A stretch of 64,000 nucleotides of DNA from JACMJL01 sp963791805 (GCA_963791805.1 CAWBTU010000006.1:124001-188000); one strand, 5' to 3'; positions 51,138 through 59,504 are shown, counted from the stretch's first letter. The notes: generated by a model from the sequence alone, not told the origin. A program made the numbers and translations.

Positions 51138-51493
51138 ATGAAAATAGCATTACCAAACGAAGGAAACATAGTCAATCAACATTACGGAAAGAGCAAAAGC
51201 TTTGTTATTGTAACTTAGAAGATAGAAAGATAATAAATACTGAAGAAATATCTGCAGTTGATTTTGCACATCAGCATCAAGGCTTAGCAGATTTACTTGT
51301 GAGTCATGGAGTGACTGTAGTTATAACTGGAGGGATAGGTCAAGGAGCAATTGTTGGCTTACAGAACAATAAGCTTCAAGTAATAAAGGGAGCCTCTGGA
51401 GACTATAACAAAGTTGTTGAAGAATACATTAATGGAACTTTAAAAGATAAAAATGTTGTTTGTAATCATCATGGAGAACATCATCACCATTAA
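51138..51493 (+). pseudogene. NifX/NifB-type (dinitrogenase Fe-Mo cofactor family) protein, frameshifted
   Basis: The protein family carries Fe-Mo-type cofactor or metal clusters. ATG 51138 (after GGAGG) opens with MKIALPNEGNIVNQHYGKSKSFVIV but stops at TAG 51216; the rest continues one base back, NLEDRKIINTEEIS to 51493. One missing A in GTAAC (51210-51214) would restore a 119-residue protein with TGGIGQGAIVGLQNNK and a His-rich tail HHGEHHHH. No classic slippery heptamer is seen at the junction, so a mutation or sequencing error is more likely than programmed frameshifting. Confidence 0.8.
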
Positions 51494-51558
51494 AAAAGGT
51501 GTAGTTTCGAAAGTTGGAGTAGAAAAATTAGGAATTGTATTTAGTTTACAAATTTTAC

Positions 51559-51586
51559 TTGACAATAATATAGCATATGCTATAAT
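51559..51586 (+). promoter_or_regulatory. Promoter of the FmdE-ABC operon with embedded 16-bp palindrome
   Basis: TTGACA (51559-51564), a 16-bp spacer and TATAAT (51581-51586). The perfect palindrome TATAGCATATGCTATA (51569-51584) fills the spacer and overlaps the -10 box. A repressor bound there would block RNA polymerase. Its core TAGCATATG recurs at the NifX-like promoter. Confidence 0.78.
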
Positions 51587-51592
51587 CTTAAT

Positions 51593-51696
51593 TAGTCACG
51601 AGGACTACAAGTACTAAAAATAAAAGAAGAATAAACATATTTTATTTATTTACCACGAAGGTAGAGATGTTAAACTCTACCTTCTTTTTTTTTTTG
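51593..51696 (+). promoter_or_regulatory. Leader with two ACGAR-loop hairpins and an overlapping terminator
   Basis: Hairpin 1: TAGTC (51593-51597), loop ACGAG, GACTA (51603-51607), starting at the predicted +1. Hairpin 2: TACC (51651-51654), loop ACGAA, GGTA (51660-51663). Terminator: GAAGGTAGAG (51657-51666) with CTCTACCTTC (51675-51684) and a T run of about 11. Hairpin 2 and the terminator share 51657-51663 and exclude each other. Two hairpins with ACGR loops are the mark of guanidine-II (mini-ykkC) riboswitches, whose loops are normally four bases, so class identity is uncertain. Confidence 0.55.
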
Positions 51697-51748
51697 AAAA
51701 ATAGGATAAAAAAAGAGTGACGATAATTAATTTAGGGGGAATTTTATT

Positions 51749-52273
51749 ATGGAACAAAAATTATGGGAAAAATGTGTTGAATTTCATGGACATGAGTGTC
51801 CAGGACTAGCGATAGGCTACAGAGCATTTGAAGTTGCTAAAGAAAAACTTGGCTTGACTTTTTCTGAGGATGAAGAAATAGTATGTGTTACTGAAAATGA
51901 TGCTTGTGGCGTTGACGCCGTTCAGGTGCTTTCGGGTTGTACCTTTGGAAAAGGTAATCTTATTTATAATGGTACAGGAAAAATGGCCTTTAGTTTTTAT
52001 AACAGGGGTAATGATAATAGTTTAAGACTTATTTTTAAACCATTAATCGGTGAAAAGAACAGAGATGAAATGCAGAAATTTATTTTAACTGGAAATGCAG
52101 AAGAAATTTTCAATATTAAGGAAACTAATTTTATACTTCCAGAAAAAGCAAGGTTATTTACTTCTGTAGTATGTGAAGAATGCGGGGAACCATCTCCTGA
52201 ACACAAAATGCGTTTAAATGATGGTAAAAAAGTATGCATAGATTGTTTTAAAGAATACAGTAGAGGTTTTTAA
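51749..52273 (+). CDS. FmdE-domain protein with C-terminal zinc ribbon
   Basis: Related to subunit E of formylmethanofuran dehydrogenase, a molybdenum or tungsten enzyme of archaea; in bacteria these are stand-alone proteins of uncertain role, probably metal-binding. The 174 residues have the FmdE signature FHGHECPGLAIGYRA (about 9-23), NDACGVDAVQVLSGCTFGKGN (about 50-70, cut here for length in two motifs) and a treble-clef zinc ribbon CEECGEPSPEHKMRL...CIDC (about 144-169). First gene of the operon with the methyltransferase and ABC importer; 1 bp before the next start. ATG after GGGGGA. Confidence 0.85.
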   Translation: MEQKLWEKCVEFHGHECPGLAIGYRAFEVAKEKLGLTFSEDEEIVCVTENDACGVDAVQVLSGCTFGKGNLIYNGTGKMAFSFYNRGNDNSLRLIFKPLIGEKNRDEMQKFILTGNAEEIFNIKETNFILPEKARLFTSVVCEECGEPSPEHKMRLNDGKKVCIDCFKEYSRGF

Positions 52274-52274
52274 T

Positions 52275-53075
52275 ATGGATAAGGATTTATTTATCAAAGC
52301 ATGGGACAAGAAGAAAATGGATTTAAAAAAATCTGAAGAGTTTTGGGATTTAAGAGCAGAAGAATTTAATCAGAGTACTGAGACAGAGCCTTTAATTGAT
52401 ATGTTTATAAAAGAGGGAGTAATTGATACTAACAGTGAAGTACTTGATTTAGGCTGTGGACCAGGTAAGTATAGTTTAGAATTTGCCTCTATTGCACGGA
52501 ATGTAACAGCAGTAGATATTTCAAGTAATATGTTACTTTGTGCAAAGAAAAATGCAGAACAAAAGGGTATAAAAAATGTTAATTTTTATAAAGGATCTTG
52601 GCAGGAAACTGATTTAAATAAACTTGGATGGAATAAAAAATTTGATTTATCTTTTGCTTCAATGACTCCAGGTATAATGAATCCAGAAGATTTCTTTAAG
52701 CTTTTAGACAGTAGTAAAGGTTACTGCTATGTTAGTGGATTCTTAGAAAGAGAAGACAAGCTAAAGGACAGGTTAGAAGAATATTTGGGTATAAAAAATC
52801 CAAAAGAAAATGATACAAAAATGTATTATATGTTTAATATCTTATGGAACATGGGTATATACCCAAATATAAAATACATTGATAGAACCTGGGATAAAGT
52901 ACTACCTATTCAAAAAGCTTATGAATATTTTTGTGGTCAATTTGAGCAAGATGGCAAATTAACTGAAGAGATTTGTGAAAACGTTTCCGAATTTCTTGAA
53001 AAGGAAGCTGTGAATGGCGTAGTAATAGAAACAATTAAAAGTAAAATAGCACAAATATATTGGAAAGTGAACTAA
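52275..53075 (+). CDS. Class I SAM-dependent methyltransferase
   Basis: A 266-residue cytoplasmic enzyme with the SAM loop VLDLGCGPGKYSLEFA (about 56-71), acidic residue at the end of strand 2 in VTAVDISSNML (about 78-88) and motif FDLSFASMTPGIM (about 124-136). The N-terminus has the FWDLRAEEFN pattern of UbiE/small-molecule methyltransferases. The substrate is unknown; the gene lies between FmdE and a substrate-binding protein, and a metallophore or thiol precursor is possible but unproven. Start ATG one base after the fmdE-like stop. Confidence 0.85.
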   Translation: MDKDLFIKAWDKKKMDLKKSEEFWDLRAEEFNQSTETEPLIDMFIKEGVIDTNSEVLDLGCGPGKYSLEFASIARNVTAVDISSNMLLCAKKNAEQKGIKNVNFYKGSWQETDLNKLGWNKKFDLSFASMTPGIMNPEDFFKLLDSSKGYCYVSGFLEREDKLKDRLEEYLGIKNPKENDTKMYYMFNILWNMGIYPNIKYIDRTWDKVLPIQKAYEYFCGQFEQDGKLTEEICENVSEFLEKEAVNGVVIETIKSKIAQIYWKVN

Positions 53076-53089
53076 AGAGGTGGATAAGA

Positions 53090-54670
53090 GTGAAAAAAAT
53101 TAAATCAAGATTATTTAGCATAATAAGTATTCTGGTTTTGTTTACGTTAATAATATCAGGATGTGGAAAAGATAATAATAATAAGGATTCTAAAAAGAAA
53201 GAAGGACCCAAACATGCAGCTTTACTTAAGCTTGCAGGAGGAGATTATGGTGAGCCTACTCCATTCCTTTGCTATCCTAGAGGACCTGGAGGTTTTAAGG
53301 TTGAATTGATATTTGATAGTTTGATTGAGAAAGATGACAAAGGGATAATTCCATGGCTAGCTGAAAAATGGAGTATTAGTGAGGATGGTACTGAATTTAC
53401 CTTTGATATTAGAAAAAATGTGAAATGGCAGGATGGAAAGGATATGACTGCAGAGGATGTAAAATTTTCTTATGAGTATTATATGAAACATCCCCCTGTA
53501 TCAAATAGCTTAGTAGTTGATGGGAAAAATCTTGTGAAAAATGTAGAAGTGTTAGAAGGAAATAAAGTCAAAATTACTGTAGAAAAATATACTGCAACTG
53601 CTTTGGAAAGTCTTGGACTTGTAAGAATACTTCCTAAACATGTATGGGAAAATGTAACTGACCCAAATAAATTTTCAGGAAAAGATGCTTGGGTAGGATG
53701 TGGACCTTATATTTTAAAGGAATACAATAAAGAACAAGGTTCATATAAGTATGTGGCAAATAAAAACTATTGGGGCTTAAAGCCAGCGGTAGATGAATTA
53801 CAGTATGTTCCTGTAAGTGATGAAACCTTGGCTTTTGAAAAAGGCGATATTGACTACTTTACACCTTCGCCAGATATATTATCTAAGTATGAAAACAATT
53901 CTAAGTATGGAGTCTTGAATGTGCATCCTTGGTTTGGATACAGATTAATACCAAATATGAAGAAAAGAGAAGAACTTCAAGATAAAGATTTGAGACAAGC
54001 CATTACATATGATATAGATAAAAAGGAGCTAGTTGATAAGGTGGCAAGAGGAGCTGCAGTTCCTGCAAGTCCTGCTTATTTACCTGTAGATCATATTTGG
54101 TATAACAAAGATATAAAACAATACGATTTTAATCTTGAAAAAGCTAAAGAACTTTTGAAGGGTAAAACTTATTCTTTTGAGCTACTTATTGCAAATTCAA
54201 ATGAAGATTTACGTATAGGTGAATTAATAAAAATTAATATGGCAAAGATAGGAATTAATATCACAGTTAAGAGCACGGACAGTAAAACTAGAGATGCAGC
54301 AGTTAAGAGTGGTAATTATGAACTTATTATCAATTCACATGGAGGTTGGGGAGCTGATGCAGATACACTTAGAAACTTATATGTAATTTATAAGGCTCAA
54401 ACAGTGGGTCAAACTACTGGAGGCATACCTGGATATTCTAATGATGAAATTAATAAACTTTGTCAGGAAGAATTAACTGAGAAGGATCAGAATAAACGTA
54501 AAGAAATTATTATGAAGCTTCAAAAGGTTATAGCAGAAGAGGTACCTATGATTCCTTTGTATAATACAGAGGGTAAAGACGTATATAGGAAATCTAAATA
54601 TGATGGATGGTTGTGTAAGTATGATCACTTTACAGCATTTAGCAAATTATCCTATCTTGAAAAAAAATAA
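53090..54670 (+). CDS. Peptide/nickel-type ABC transporter substrate-binding lipoprotein
   Basis: Family 5 extracellular solute-binding protein (NikA/DppA/OppA class). From GTG 53090 (after AGAGGTGG) it has 526 residues with signal and lipobox IISGC (Cys about 24). Family features: GLVEKDDKG-like LFDSLIEKDDKGIIPWLAEKW, WSISEDGTEFTFDIRKNVKWQDG (about 100-122, in parts), and YDIDKKELVDKVARG. The hallmark of this family is a large ligand cleft. Without structure, nickel, peptide or metallophore cannot be distinguished. Operon with permeases at 54858 after a MITE-like gap. Confidence 0.87.
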   Translation: MKKIKSRLFSIISILVLFTLIISGCGKDNNNKDSKKKEGPKHAALLKLAGGDYGEPTPFLCYPRGPGGFKVELIFDSLIEKDDKGIIPWLAEKWSISEDGTEFTFDIRKNVKWQDGKDMTAEDVKFSYEYYMKHPPVSNSLVVDGKNLVKNVEVLEGNKVKITVEKYTATALESLGLVRILPKHVWENVTDPNKFSGKDAWVGCGPYILKEYNKEQGSYKYVANKNYWGLKPAVDELQYVPVSDETLAFEKGDIDYFTPSPDILSKYENNSKYGVLNVHPWFGYRLIPNMKKREELQDKDLRQAITYDIDKKELVDKVARGAAVPASPAYLPVDHIWYNKDIKQYDFNLEKAKELLKGKTYSFELLIANSNEDLRIGELIKINMAKIGINITVKSTDSKTRDAAVKSGNYELIINSHGGWGADADTLRNLYVIYKAQTVGQTTGGIPGYSNDEINKLCQEELTEKDQNKRKEIIMKLQKVIAEEVPMIPLYNTEGKDVYRKSKYDGWLCKYDHFTAFSKLSYLEKK

Positions 54671-54672
54671 AA

Positions 54673-54810
54673 GCACCCCCGACAGGTTGTGCGAAAGTTA
54701 AAAATCAACCTTTACATATCACAATATATACTGCCTGAAATAAGTTTTATCTACAATATATTGTGGTAGTAAAATTGTAAAAATGAGTTTTCGCACAGCC
54801 TGCGAGGTGC
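54673..54810. repeat. MITE-like 138-bp inverted-repeat element inside the ABC operon
   Basis: The ends are imperfect inverted repeats: GCACCCCCGACAGGTTGTGCGAAA is 24 bases at 54673-54696, mirrored by 22 bases at 54789-54810 (key parts GCACC, CAGG, TGTGCGAAA and their complements). A second nested pair is ATCACAATATAT (about 54718-54729) with ATATATTGTGGT (about 54756-54767). No open frame is present. It could fold as one long RNA hairpin between two operon genes. Target duplications are not obvious. Confidence 0.7.
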
Positions 54811-54857
54811 AGATTTTGGAAATTAAGTCTGTAGGTGAAGATAGGATGAGGAATTAG

Positions 54858-55856
54858 ATGACAAAAATTATATATAAGAAACTTTTAGAATATTTTTTAA
54901 CCTTTATGTTTATTATTACGATAATATTCACCATCCCTAGGCTTATGCCTGGGGACCCTTTTACTTTTTTATCTTCTACTACTAGCAGTGAGGGTGTAAG
55001 TGTTAATTTTTCAGAGGCACAGATTGATAAATATAAAGAGTACTATGGAATGGACAAGTCTCTTCCAGAGCAATATGGTATATTTCTTAAAAATACTTTT
55101 ACAGGAAACTTAGGATACAGCCTTTATTATCGTACAGATGTTAATAAACTAATATCAAGAAGAATTATATGGACAATCAATCTGGTAGTTTGCTCTTTGA
55201 TTGCAAGTGTAATAATTGGGACTGTTTTAGGATGCATTTCTGCATGGAAGCAGAACAGCGTTTTTGATCGAGTAATGTACTTTATATTTATTTTTATTTC
55301 AGAAACTCCTGCATTTTTAATAGGTATTTTGTTTTTATTTATTTTTGCTGGACAGTTAGGATGGTTTCCACTTTCAGGAGCTAAGGAAAGTTTCGCAGAG
55401 TATCCTAATTTTTTATATAAATATAAAGATATAATATACCACGCTTTATTACCTATTATTACTTTAACCTTTGTAAAAGTAGGGGAATTTTATCTGCTTT
55501 CACGAAATTCGATGATAACTGTACTTTCAAAAAAGTATATGACAACTGCAAGAGCAAAGGGACTAAAAACTTCAAAAGTTGTTTTCACACATGCTTTAAG
55601 AAATGCGATTCTACCCTTGGTTACAAGAATATTTTTAAGCGTAGGTTCACTACTTGGGGCAGCAGTGCTAGTTGAAAATGTATTCAACTATCCTGGAGTT
55701 GGAAAGCTTATGAAAGACGCTGTTATGCTTAGAGATTATCCTTTGATACAAGGTATATTCGTTGTGGTAGCACTAATGGTTTTAATTAGTAATCTTTTGT
55801 CCGATGTTGTATACAAAAAAATTGATCCTAGGGTGAGAAATTATGAAAAAAATTAA
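54858..55856 (+). CDS. ABC transporter permease, NikB/DppB type
   Basis: Inner membrane permease of 332 residues with six hydrophobic segments. Features: N-terminal RLMPGDPFTFL (the GDP motif of this class) and the EAA loop MTTARAKGLKTSKVVFTHALRNAILPL (about residues 230-256, in two halves), where A-R-A-K-G-L contacts the ATPase. GAGGAATTAG precedes ATG. It overlaps the next permease gene by 14 bp. Confidence 0.94.
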   Translation: MTKIIYKKLLEYFLTFMFIITIIFTIPRLMPGDPFTFLSSTTSSEGVSVNFSEAQIDKYKEYYGMDKSLPEQYGIFLKNTFTGNLGYSLYYRTDVNKLISRRIIWTINLVVCSLIASVIIGTVLGCISAWKQNSVFDRVMYFIFIFISETPAFLIGILFLFIFAGQLGWFPLSGAKESFAEYPNFLYKYKDIIYHALLPIITLTFVKVGEFYLLSRNSMITVLSKKYMTTARAKGLKTSKVVFTHALRNAILPLVTRIFLSVGSLLGAAVLVENVFNYPGVGKLMKDAVMLRDYPLIQGIFVVVALMVLISNLLSDVVYKKIDPRVRNYEKN

Positions 55857-56691
55857 AGTGTTAAAAAAGTTTTCCTTTAAATCTCTTTCAGTCCTAGCAA
55901 AAATATCAGTTATTATTCTAATGACGATTATTTTTATGGCAGTATTTTCAGACAAATTGTCTATTTATAATCCTAATATACCTAGTGGAAAGGCACTAGA
56001 AGCACCCAGTGCAAAGCATATACTTGGTACTGATGATTTGGGAATTGACTTATGGGCTCAAATTTGTAGAGGCGCCAGGGTAAGCCTAATAATTGCTTTT
56101 TCGACTGCCTTTATTTCAACTTTTATAGGTACATTGTTTGGATTGTTAGCTGCTTATTCTGAAGGGCTGGTAGATAGCGTTTTGATGAGGATTACAGATA
56201 TGATGATAGTAATTCCGGAGTTACCTTTAATTATTGTAATAGCTGCTTTTTTCTCTCCAAGTATAAAGAATATTATTTTTGTGTTAGTTTTGTTTTCCTG
56301 GACAATCCCTGCAAGAGTAGTTAGATCTAAGGTGTTATCCGTAAAAAAAGAAGGCTATATAGTTGCATCTAAAAGTTACGGTGCTGGTTTCTTGTATATA
56401 AGTAGAAAACATCTTATACCACAGATTATTCCCATAAGCATGGTTACATTTATAAAACTTATAAGTAAGGCAGTGGTTACAGAAGCCTCTTTAGCTTTTT
56501 TAGGATTAGGAGATCCAACTTCAAAGAGCTGGGGAATAATATTGAATCATGCCATAAATTTCAAGGGTATTTATTTTACTGATTATTGGAAATGGTGGGT
56601 TATTAGCCCGCTTACTGCAATATTATTATTGGTTCTGTCTGTAGCTTTTTTAAGTAAAGAAATGGAGGTTTACCTTTATGATAGAAAATAA
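55843..56691 (+). CDS. ABC transporter permease, NikC/DppC type
   Basis: Second permease, 282 residues. HILGTDDLGIDLWAQICRGARVSL (about 60-83; LGTD-x-LG-D is the class signature) and EAA loop IVASKSYGAGFLYISRKHLIP (about 176-196, in two halves), then LAFLGLGDPTSKSWG. Six hydrophobic segments. It is coupled to both neighbours by 14-bp overlaps (next start inside its last codons). Confidence 0.94.
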   Translation: MKKIKVLKKFSFKSLSVLAKISVIILMTIIFMAVFSDKLSIYNPNIPSGKALEAPSAKHILGTDDLGIDLWAQICRGARVSLIIAFSTAFISTFIGTLFGLLAAYSEGLVDSVLMRITDMMIVIPELPLIIVIAAFFSPSIKNIIFVLVLFSWTIPARVVRSKVLSVKKEGYIVASKSYGAGFLYISRKHLIPQIIPISMVTFIKLISKAVVTEASLAFLGLGDPTSKSWGIILNHAINFKGIYFTDYWKWWVISPLTAILLLVLSVAFLSKEMEVYLYDRK

Positions 56692-58375
56692 AATGTTACT
56701 TGAAATTAACAACTTAAATGTTGCATATACTGAGGATGAAAAAGCACTAAAAGAGTTTTCGTTGGAACTTTACAAAGGTGACAGTATTGGGATTATTGGT
56801 GAATCTGGAAGTGGTAAAACTACTTTAGCTATGTCTGTATTGGGATTGTTGAAAAATATTACGAAAACAGATGGCGAAATCAATTATAGAGGACAATCAT
56901 TATTGAATATGAAAGAAGAAGAACTAAATAATATAAGATGGAATAAAATTTCCATGGTATTTCAGAATGATTTAAATACTTTGAATCCAGTTTTGACTAT
57001 TAAAGAGCAATTCATAGAAGTATTTAAAAGACATAAGAAGGAAGATTCCTACAACATAATGAAGAGAATAGAAGAGGTTTTAGATAGGGTTGGATTAAAC
57101 TTTAATATTTTATTAATGTACCCTCATCAGCTTTCAGGAGGAATGCGACAAAAGGTTTTAATTGCTATGGCTGTTTTATGTAAGCCTGAAATTCTTATAT
57201 TGGATGAACCTACCAGTTCACTTGATGAGCTAAGTAAACTAGAAATTGAAAAGCTAATTATAGAGCTAAAGGAAAAAGAAAATTACTCCATGATAGTTAT
57301 TTCTCATGATTTTTCTTTTATAAAAAGGATTACTACAAAAATCATGATTCTACATTCAGGCTATGTAATTGAGCAGGGTGAAACTGAACAGGTAATAGCC
57401 AACCCTTGCCATAATTATACAAGAGGTTTACTGAATTCAGCTTTAGAATTAAACCCCTATCAAGATTTATGGGGAATCAGAGCGGCCTATGAAACTTCAA
57501 AATCTACAGGCTGTAGTTTTTATGGATGTTGTAATCAGAGAGGGGAAAACTGCAATAAGCAAGTTCCTGATTTGGTAAGTATTGAAGATAACAGAAAAAT
57601 TAGATGCGCTAGAGGGGGAATAATAACTCTTCTTAAAGTAGAAGAAGTAAGTAAAACTTATGCTAATGGTTCAGGAAAAGTAAAAGCCTGTAATAAATGC
57701 TCTTTGAATTTAAGAAGTGGAGAGATAGTAGCGTGTATAGGTAAATCAGGCTCTGGAAAAACTACATTAGCAAGTATAATATGTGGCATAATAAAGTCAG
57801 ACAGTGGCAAGGTCACATTTGAAAAAAATATTGTTAAAGGTAATAATTGTACTTCAAAACAAAATGGCATACAGATGGTATTTCAAGATCCCTATTCCTC
57901 CATAAGCAGTAATTTTACAGTGGAGGAAGCTATAAGTGAGCCCATTGATATTAATAGAATAAAAAGTAGCAGTGAGAAACAGCTTGCTGTAAGGAATGTA
58001 TTAAAAGATGTACAATTACCTCATGATGAAAAATTTCTTAAAAGAAAATGTGGCACATTAAGTGGTGGTCAGAGGCAAAGAGTCGCAATAGCAAGAGGCC
58101 TTATAATGGAACCAAGGGTTATTGTTGCTGATGAAATCAGTTCAATGCTTGACCCATCAACTAAGGCTGAAATATTAAGACTTCTTAAAAGTTTGCAAGT
58201 AGAGAAGGGATTCTCTATGATATATATAACGCATGATTTGTATATTGCTAGAAAACTATCTAATAAAGTTTTAGTAATGAAGGATGGAGCGATAATTGAA
58301 AAAGGAGATACTTTTACTGTGTTTAATGAACCCAAACATGAATATACTGAAATGCTTATGAGTAATATTATGTAG
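56678..58375 (+). CDS. Fused two-domain ABC ATPase (NikD/NikE or OppD/OppF joined)
   Basis: A 565-residue protein with two complete nucleotide-binding domains. Domain 1: Walker A GESGSGKTT (about 42-50), signature LSGGMRQKV (about 151-159), Walker B ILILDEPTSS. Domain 2: Walker A GKSGSGKTT (about 353-361), signature LSGGQRQRV (about 460-468), Walker B VIVADEISS, where Asp is retained and Glu follows. Between them, CSFYGCCNQRGENCNKQ and a later Cys match the Cys-rich C-terminal insert that carries a [4Fe-4S] cluster in some peptide-type ATPases. Fusion removes the need for a heterodimer. Terminator after it at 58434. Confidence 0.93.
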   Translation: MIENKMLLEINNLNVAYTEDEKALKEFSLELYKGDSIGIIGESGSGKTTLAMSVLGLLKNITKTDGEINYRGQSLLNMKEEELNNIRWNKISMVFQNDLNTLNPVLTIKEQFIEVFKRHKKEDSYNIMKRIEEVLDRVGLNFNILLMYPHQLSGGMRQKVLIAMAVLCKPEILILDEPTSSLDELSKLEIEKLIIELKEKENYSMIVISHDFSFIKRITTKIMILHSGYVIEQGETEQVIANPCHNYTRGLLNSALELNPYQDLWGIRAAYETSKSTGCSFYGCCNQRGENCNKQVPDLVSIEDNRKIRCARGGIITLLKVEEVSKTYANGSGKVKACNKCSLNLRSGEIVACIGKSGSGKTTLASIICGIIKSDSGKVTFEKNIVKGNNCTSKQNGIQMVFQDPYSSISSNFTVEEAISEPIDINRIKSSSEKQLAVRNVLKDVQLPHDEKFLKRKCGTLSGGQRQRVAIARGLIMEPRVIVADEISSMLDPSTKAEILRLLKSLQVEKGFSMIYITHDLYIARKLSNKVLVMKDGAIIEKGDTFTVFNEPKHEYTEMLMSNIM

Positions 58376-58433
58376 GGCGAAGTATATATTGGCAATAAAT
58401 TATGTTTTATTCAAATGTTAAAAATGTAAGCTT

Positions 58434-58466
58434 AAAAGAAGTATGGAATGCATACTTCTTTTATAT
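58434..58466 (+). terminator. Bidirectional terminator between the ABC operon and modD
   Basis: The 12-bp perfect stem AAAAGAAGTATG (58434-58445) with CATACTTCTTTT (58451-58462) carries TATAT beyond. Confidence 0.87.
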
Positions 58467-58515
58467 AACAGTAGGGTAAATTTAATAACAAATTAATACA
58501 TGAAAACACTAACCT

Positions 58516-59361
58516 TTATTGTTTTTTTATTGTAACACCTATGTCTACAGGTGAACCGAAATATACTGAGGTCGTTGAGATTGAATCTACTCCAGTCCTT
58601 GCATAGTCCTCGATGTTTCTTTCATTGACTCCGCCAGTTGCAATCAATGTAATTTCAGGATTAATACCTCTAATAGTTTTAACAATTGATTTTAATTCAA
58701 TTGGATTAATTTTATCAAATTGCAATCCATGAACACCTGCTTTACATAGCTTCATGGCGGTTTCAAGGTCTTCAACTTCAACAATTATTTTTTTCTCACA
58801 GGCTTTAGTTTTTATGTGGTCTATATTATTAATTAAACCATCCACTCCACCAATGAAATTCAAGTGTTGTTTAAAAATTAAAATGGTTTCAGATAAACCG
58901 AGTCTATGAGGATAAGCGCCACCAGCCAAAATAGCGTTTATGGAAAGCTCTTTAGTGCCTGGAAATATCTTTCTTGTAGTTACAATTTCAATTTTGGGAT
59001 TGATGTTTTTAGCTTTATCTACTAAATATCTAGTTCTTGTTGCGATTCCAGAACAGTATTCTAGAATATTCATGGACACCTTCCAACCCATATGTAGTGC
59101 TTCTGCATAACCTTGAGCTTTAACAATAATATCTCCAGGTTTTACTTGCGTGCCTGAAGGAAGAACATCAATGTTTTCAACACCCAGCTTCTTAAATATT
59201 CTTATTACTTCTTCTGTGCCACTTACTACAGCATTTCCTCTAGCGGTAAATATTACCTCTCCCTTTTCATTACTAATTCCTAAAATCAAAGTAGTCAAAT
59301 CTATATAGGGAATATCTTCTTTTATGAAATCTTCTATTGTTTCATCTTTTATATACAGCAT
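58516..59361 (-). CDS. modD: ModD, NadC-like protein linked to molybdate genes
   Basis: Paralogue of quinolinate phosphoribosyltransferase (NadC) that is usually found in mod operons; its reaction is not established. From ATG 59361 (281 residues; GGGAGG 9 bp upstream), the longer in-frame ATG overlaps that site. The type II PRTase barrel is seen in ILEYCSGIATRTRYLVDKAKN (in parts, about 105-125), TTRKIFPGTKELSINAILAGGAYPHRLGLSE and IATGGVNERNI. The quinolinate-binding Lys/Arg pattern is altered relative to NadC, consistent with ModD. It is convergent with the ABC operon, which suggests a molybdenum or tungsten theme in the neighbourhood. Confidence 0.86.
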   Translation of the reverse strand: MLYIKDETIEDFIKEDIPYIDLTTLILGISNEKGEVIFTARGNAVVSGTEEVIRIFKKLGVENIDVLPSGTQVKPGDIIVKAQGYAEALHMGWKVSMNILEYCSGIATRTRYLVDKAKNINPKIEIVTTRKIFPGTKELSINAILAGGAYPHRLGLSETILIFKQHLNFIGGVDGLINNIDHIKTKACEKKIIVEVEDLETAMKLCKAGVHGLQFDKINPIELKSIVKTIRGINPEITLIATGGVNERNIEDYARTGVDSISTTSVYFGSPVDIGVTIKKQ

Positions 59362-59504
59362 TATTTTAATTCCTCCCATAATTTGAATGTTTCAATACTT
59401 AGGTTTATTCTATATAAAAATTCAAAATCCTTTTTAGCTTCAATGCGGATCGTAGTATAAAATAATCAATTTTACTTAAAATAAGACTTGGAGGTGTTGT
59501 ATTA

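Noticed and set aside
51200..51225. Programmed -1 frameshift in the NifX-like gene
   Set aside because: No X-XXY-YYZ slippery site and no following stem-loop or pseudoknot seen; a deletion is simpler.
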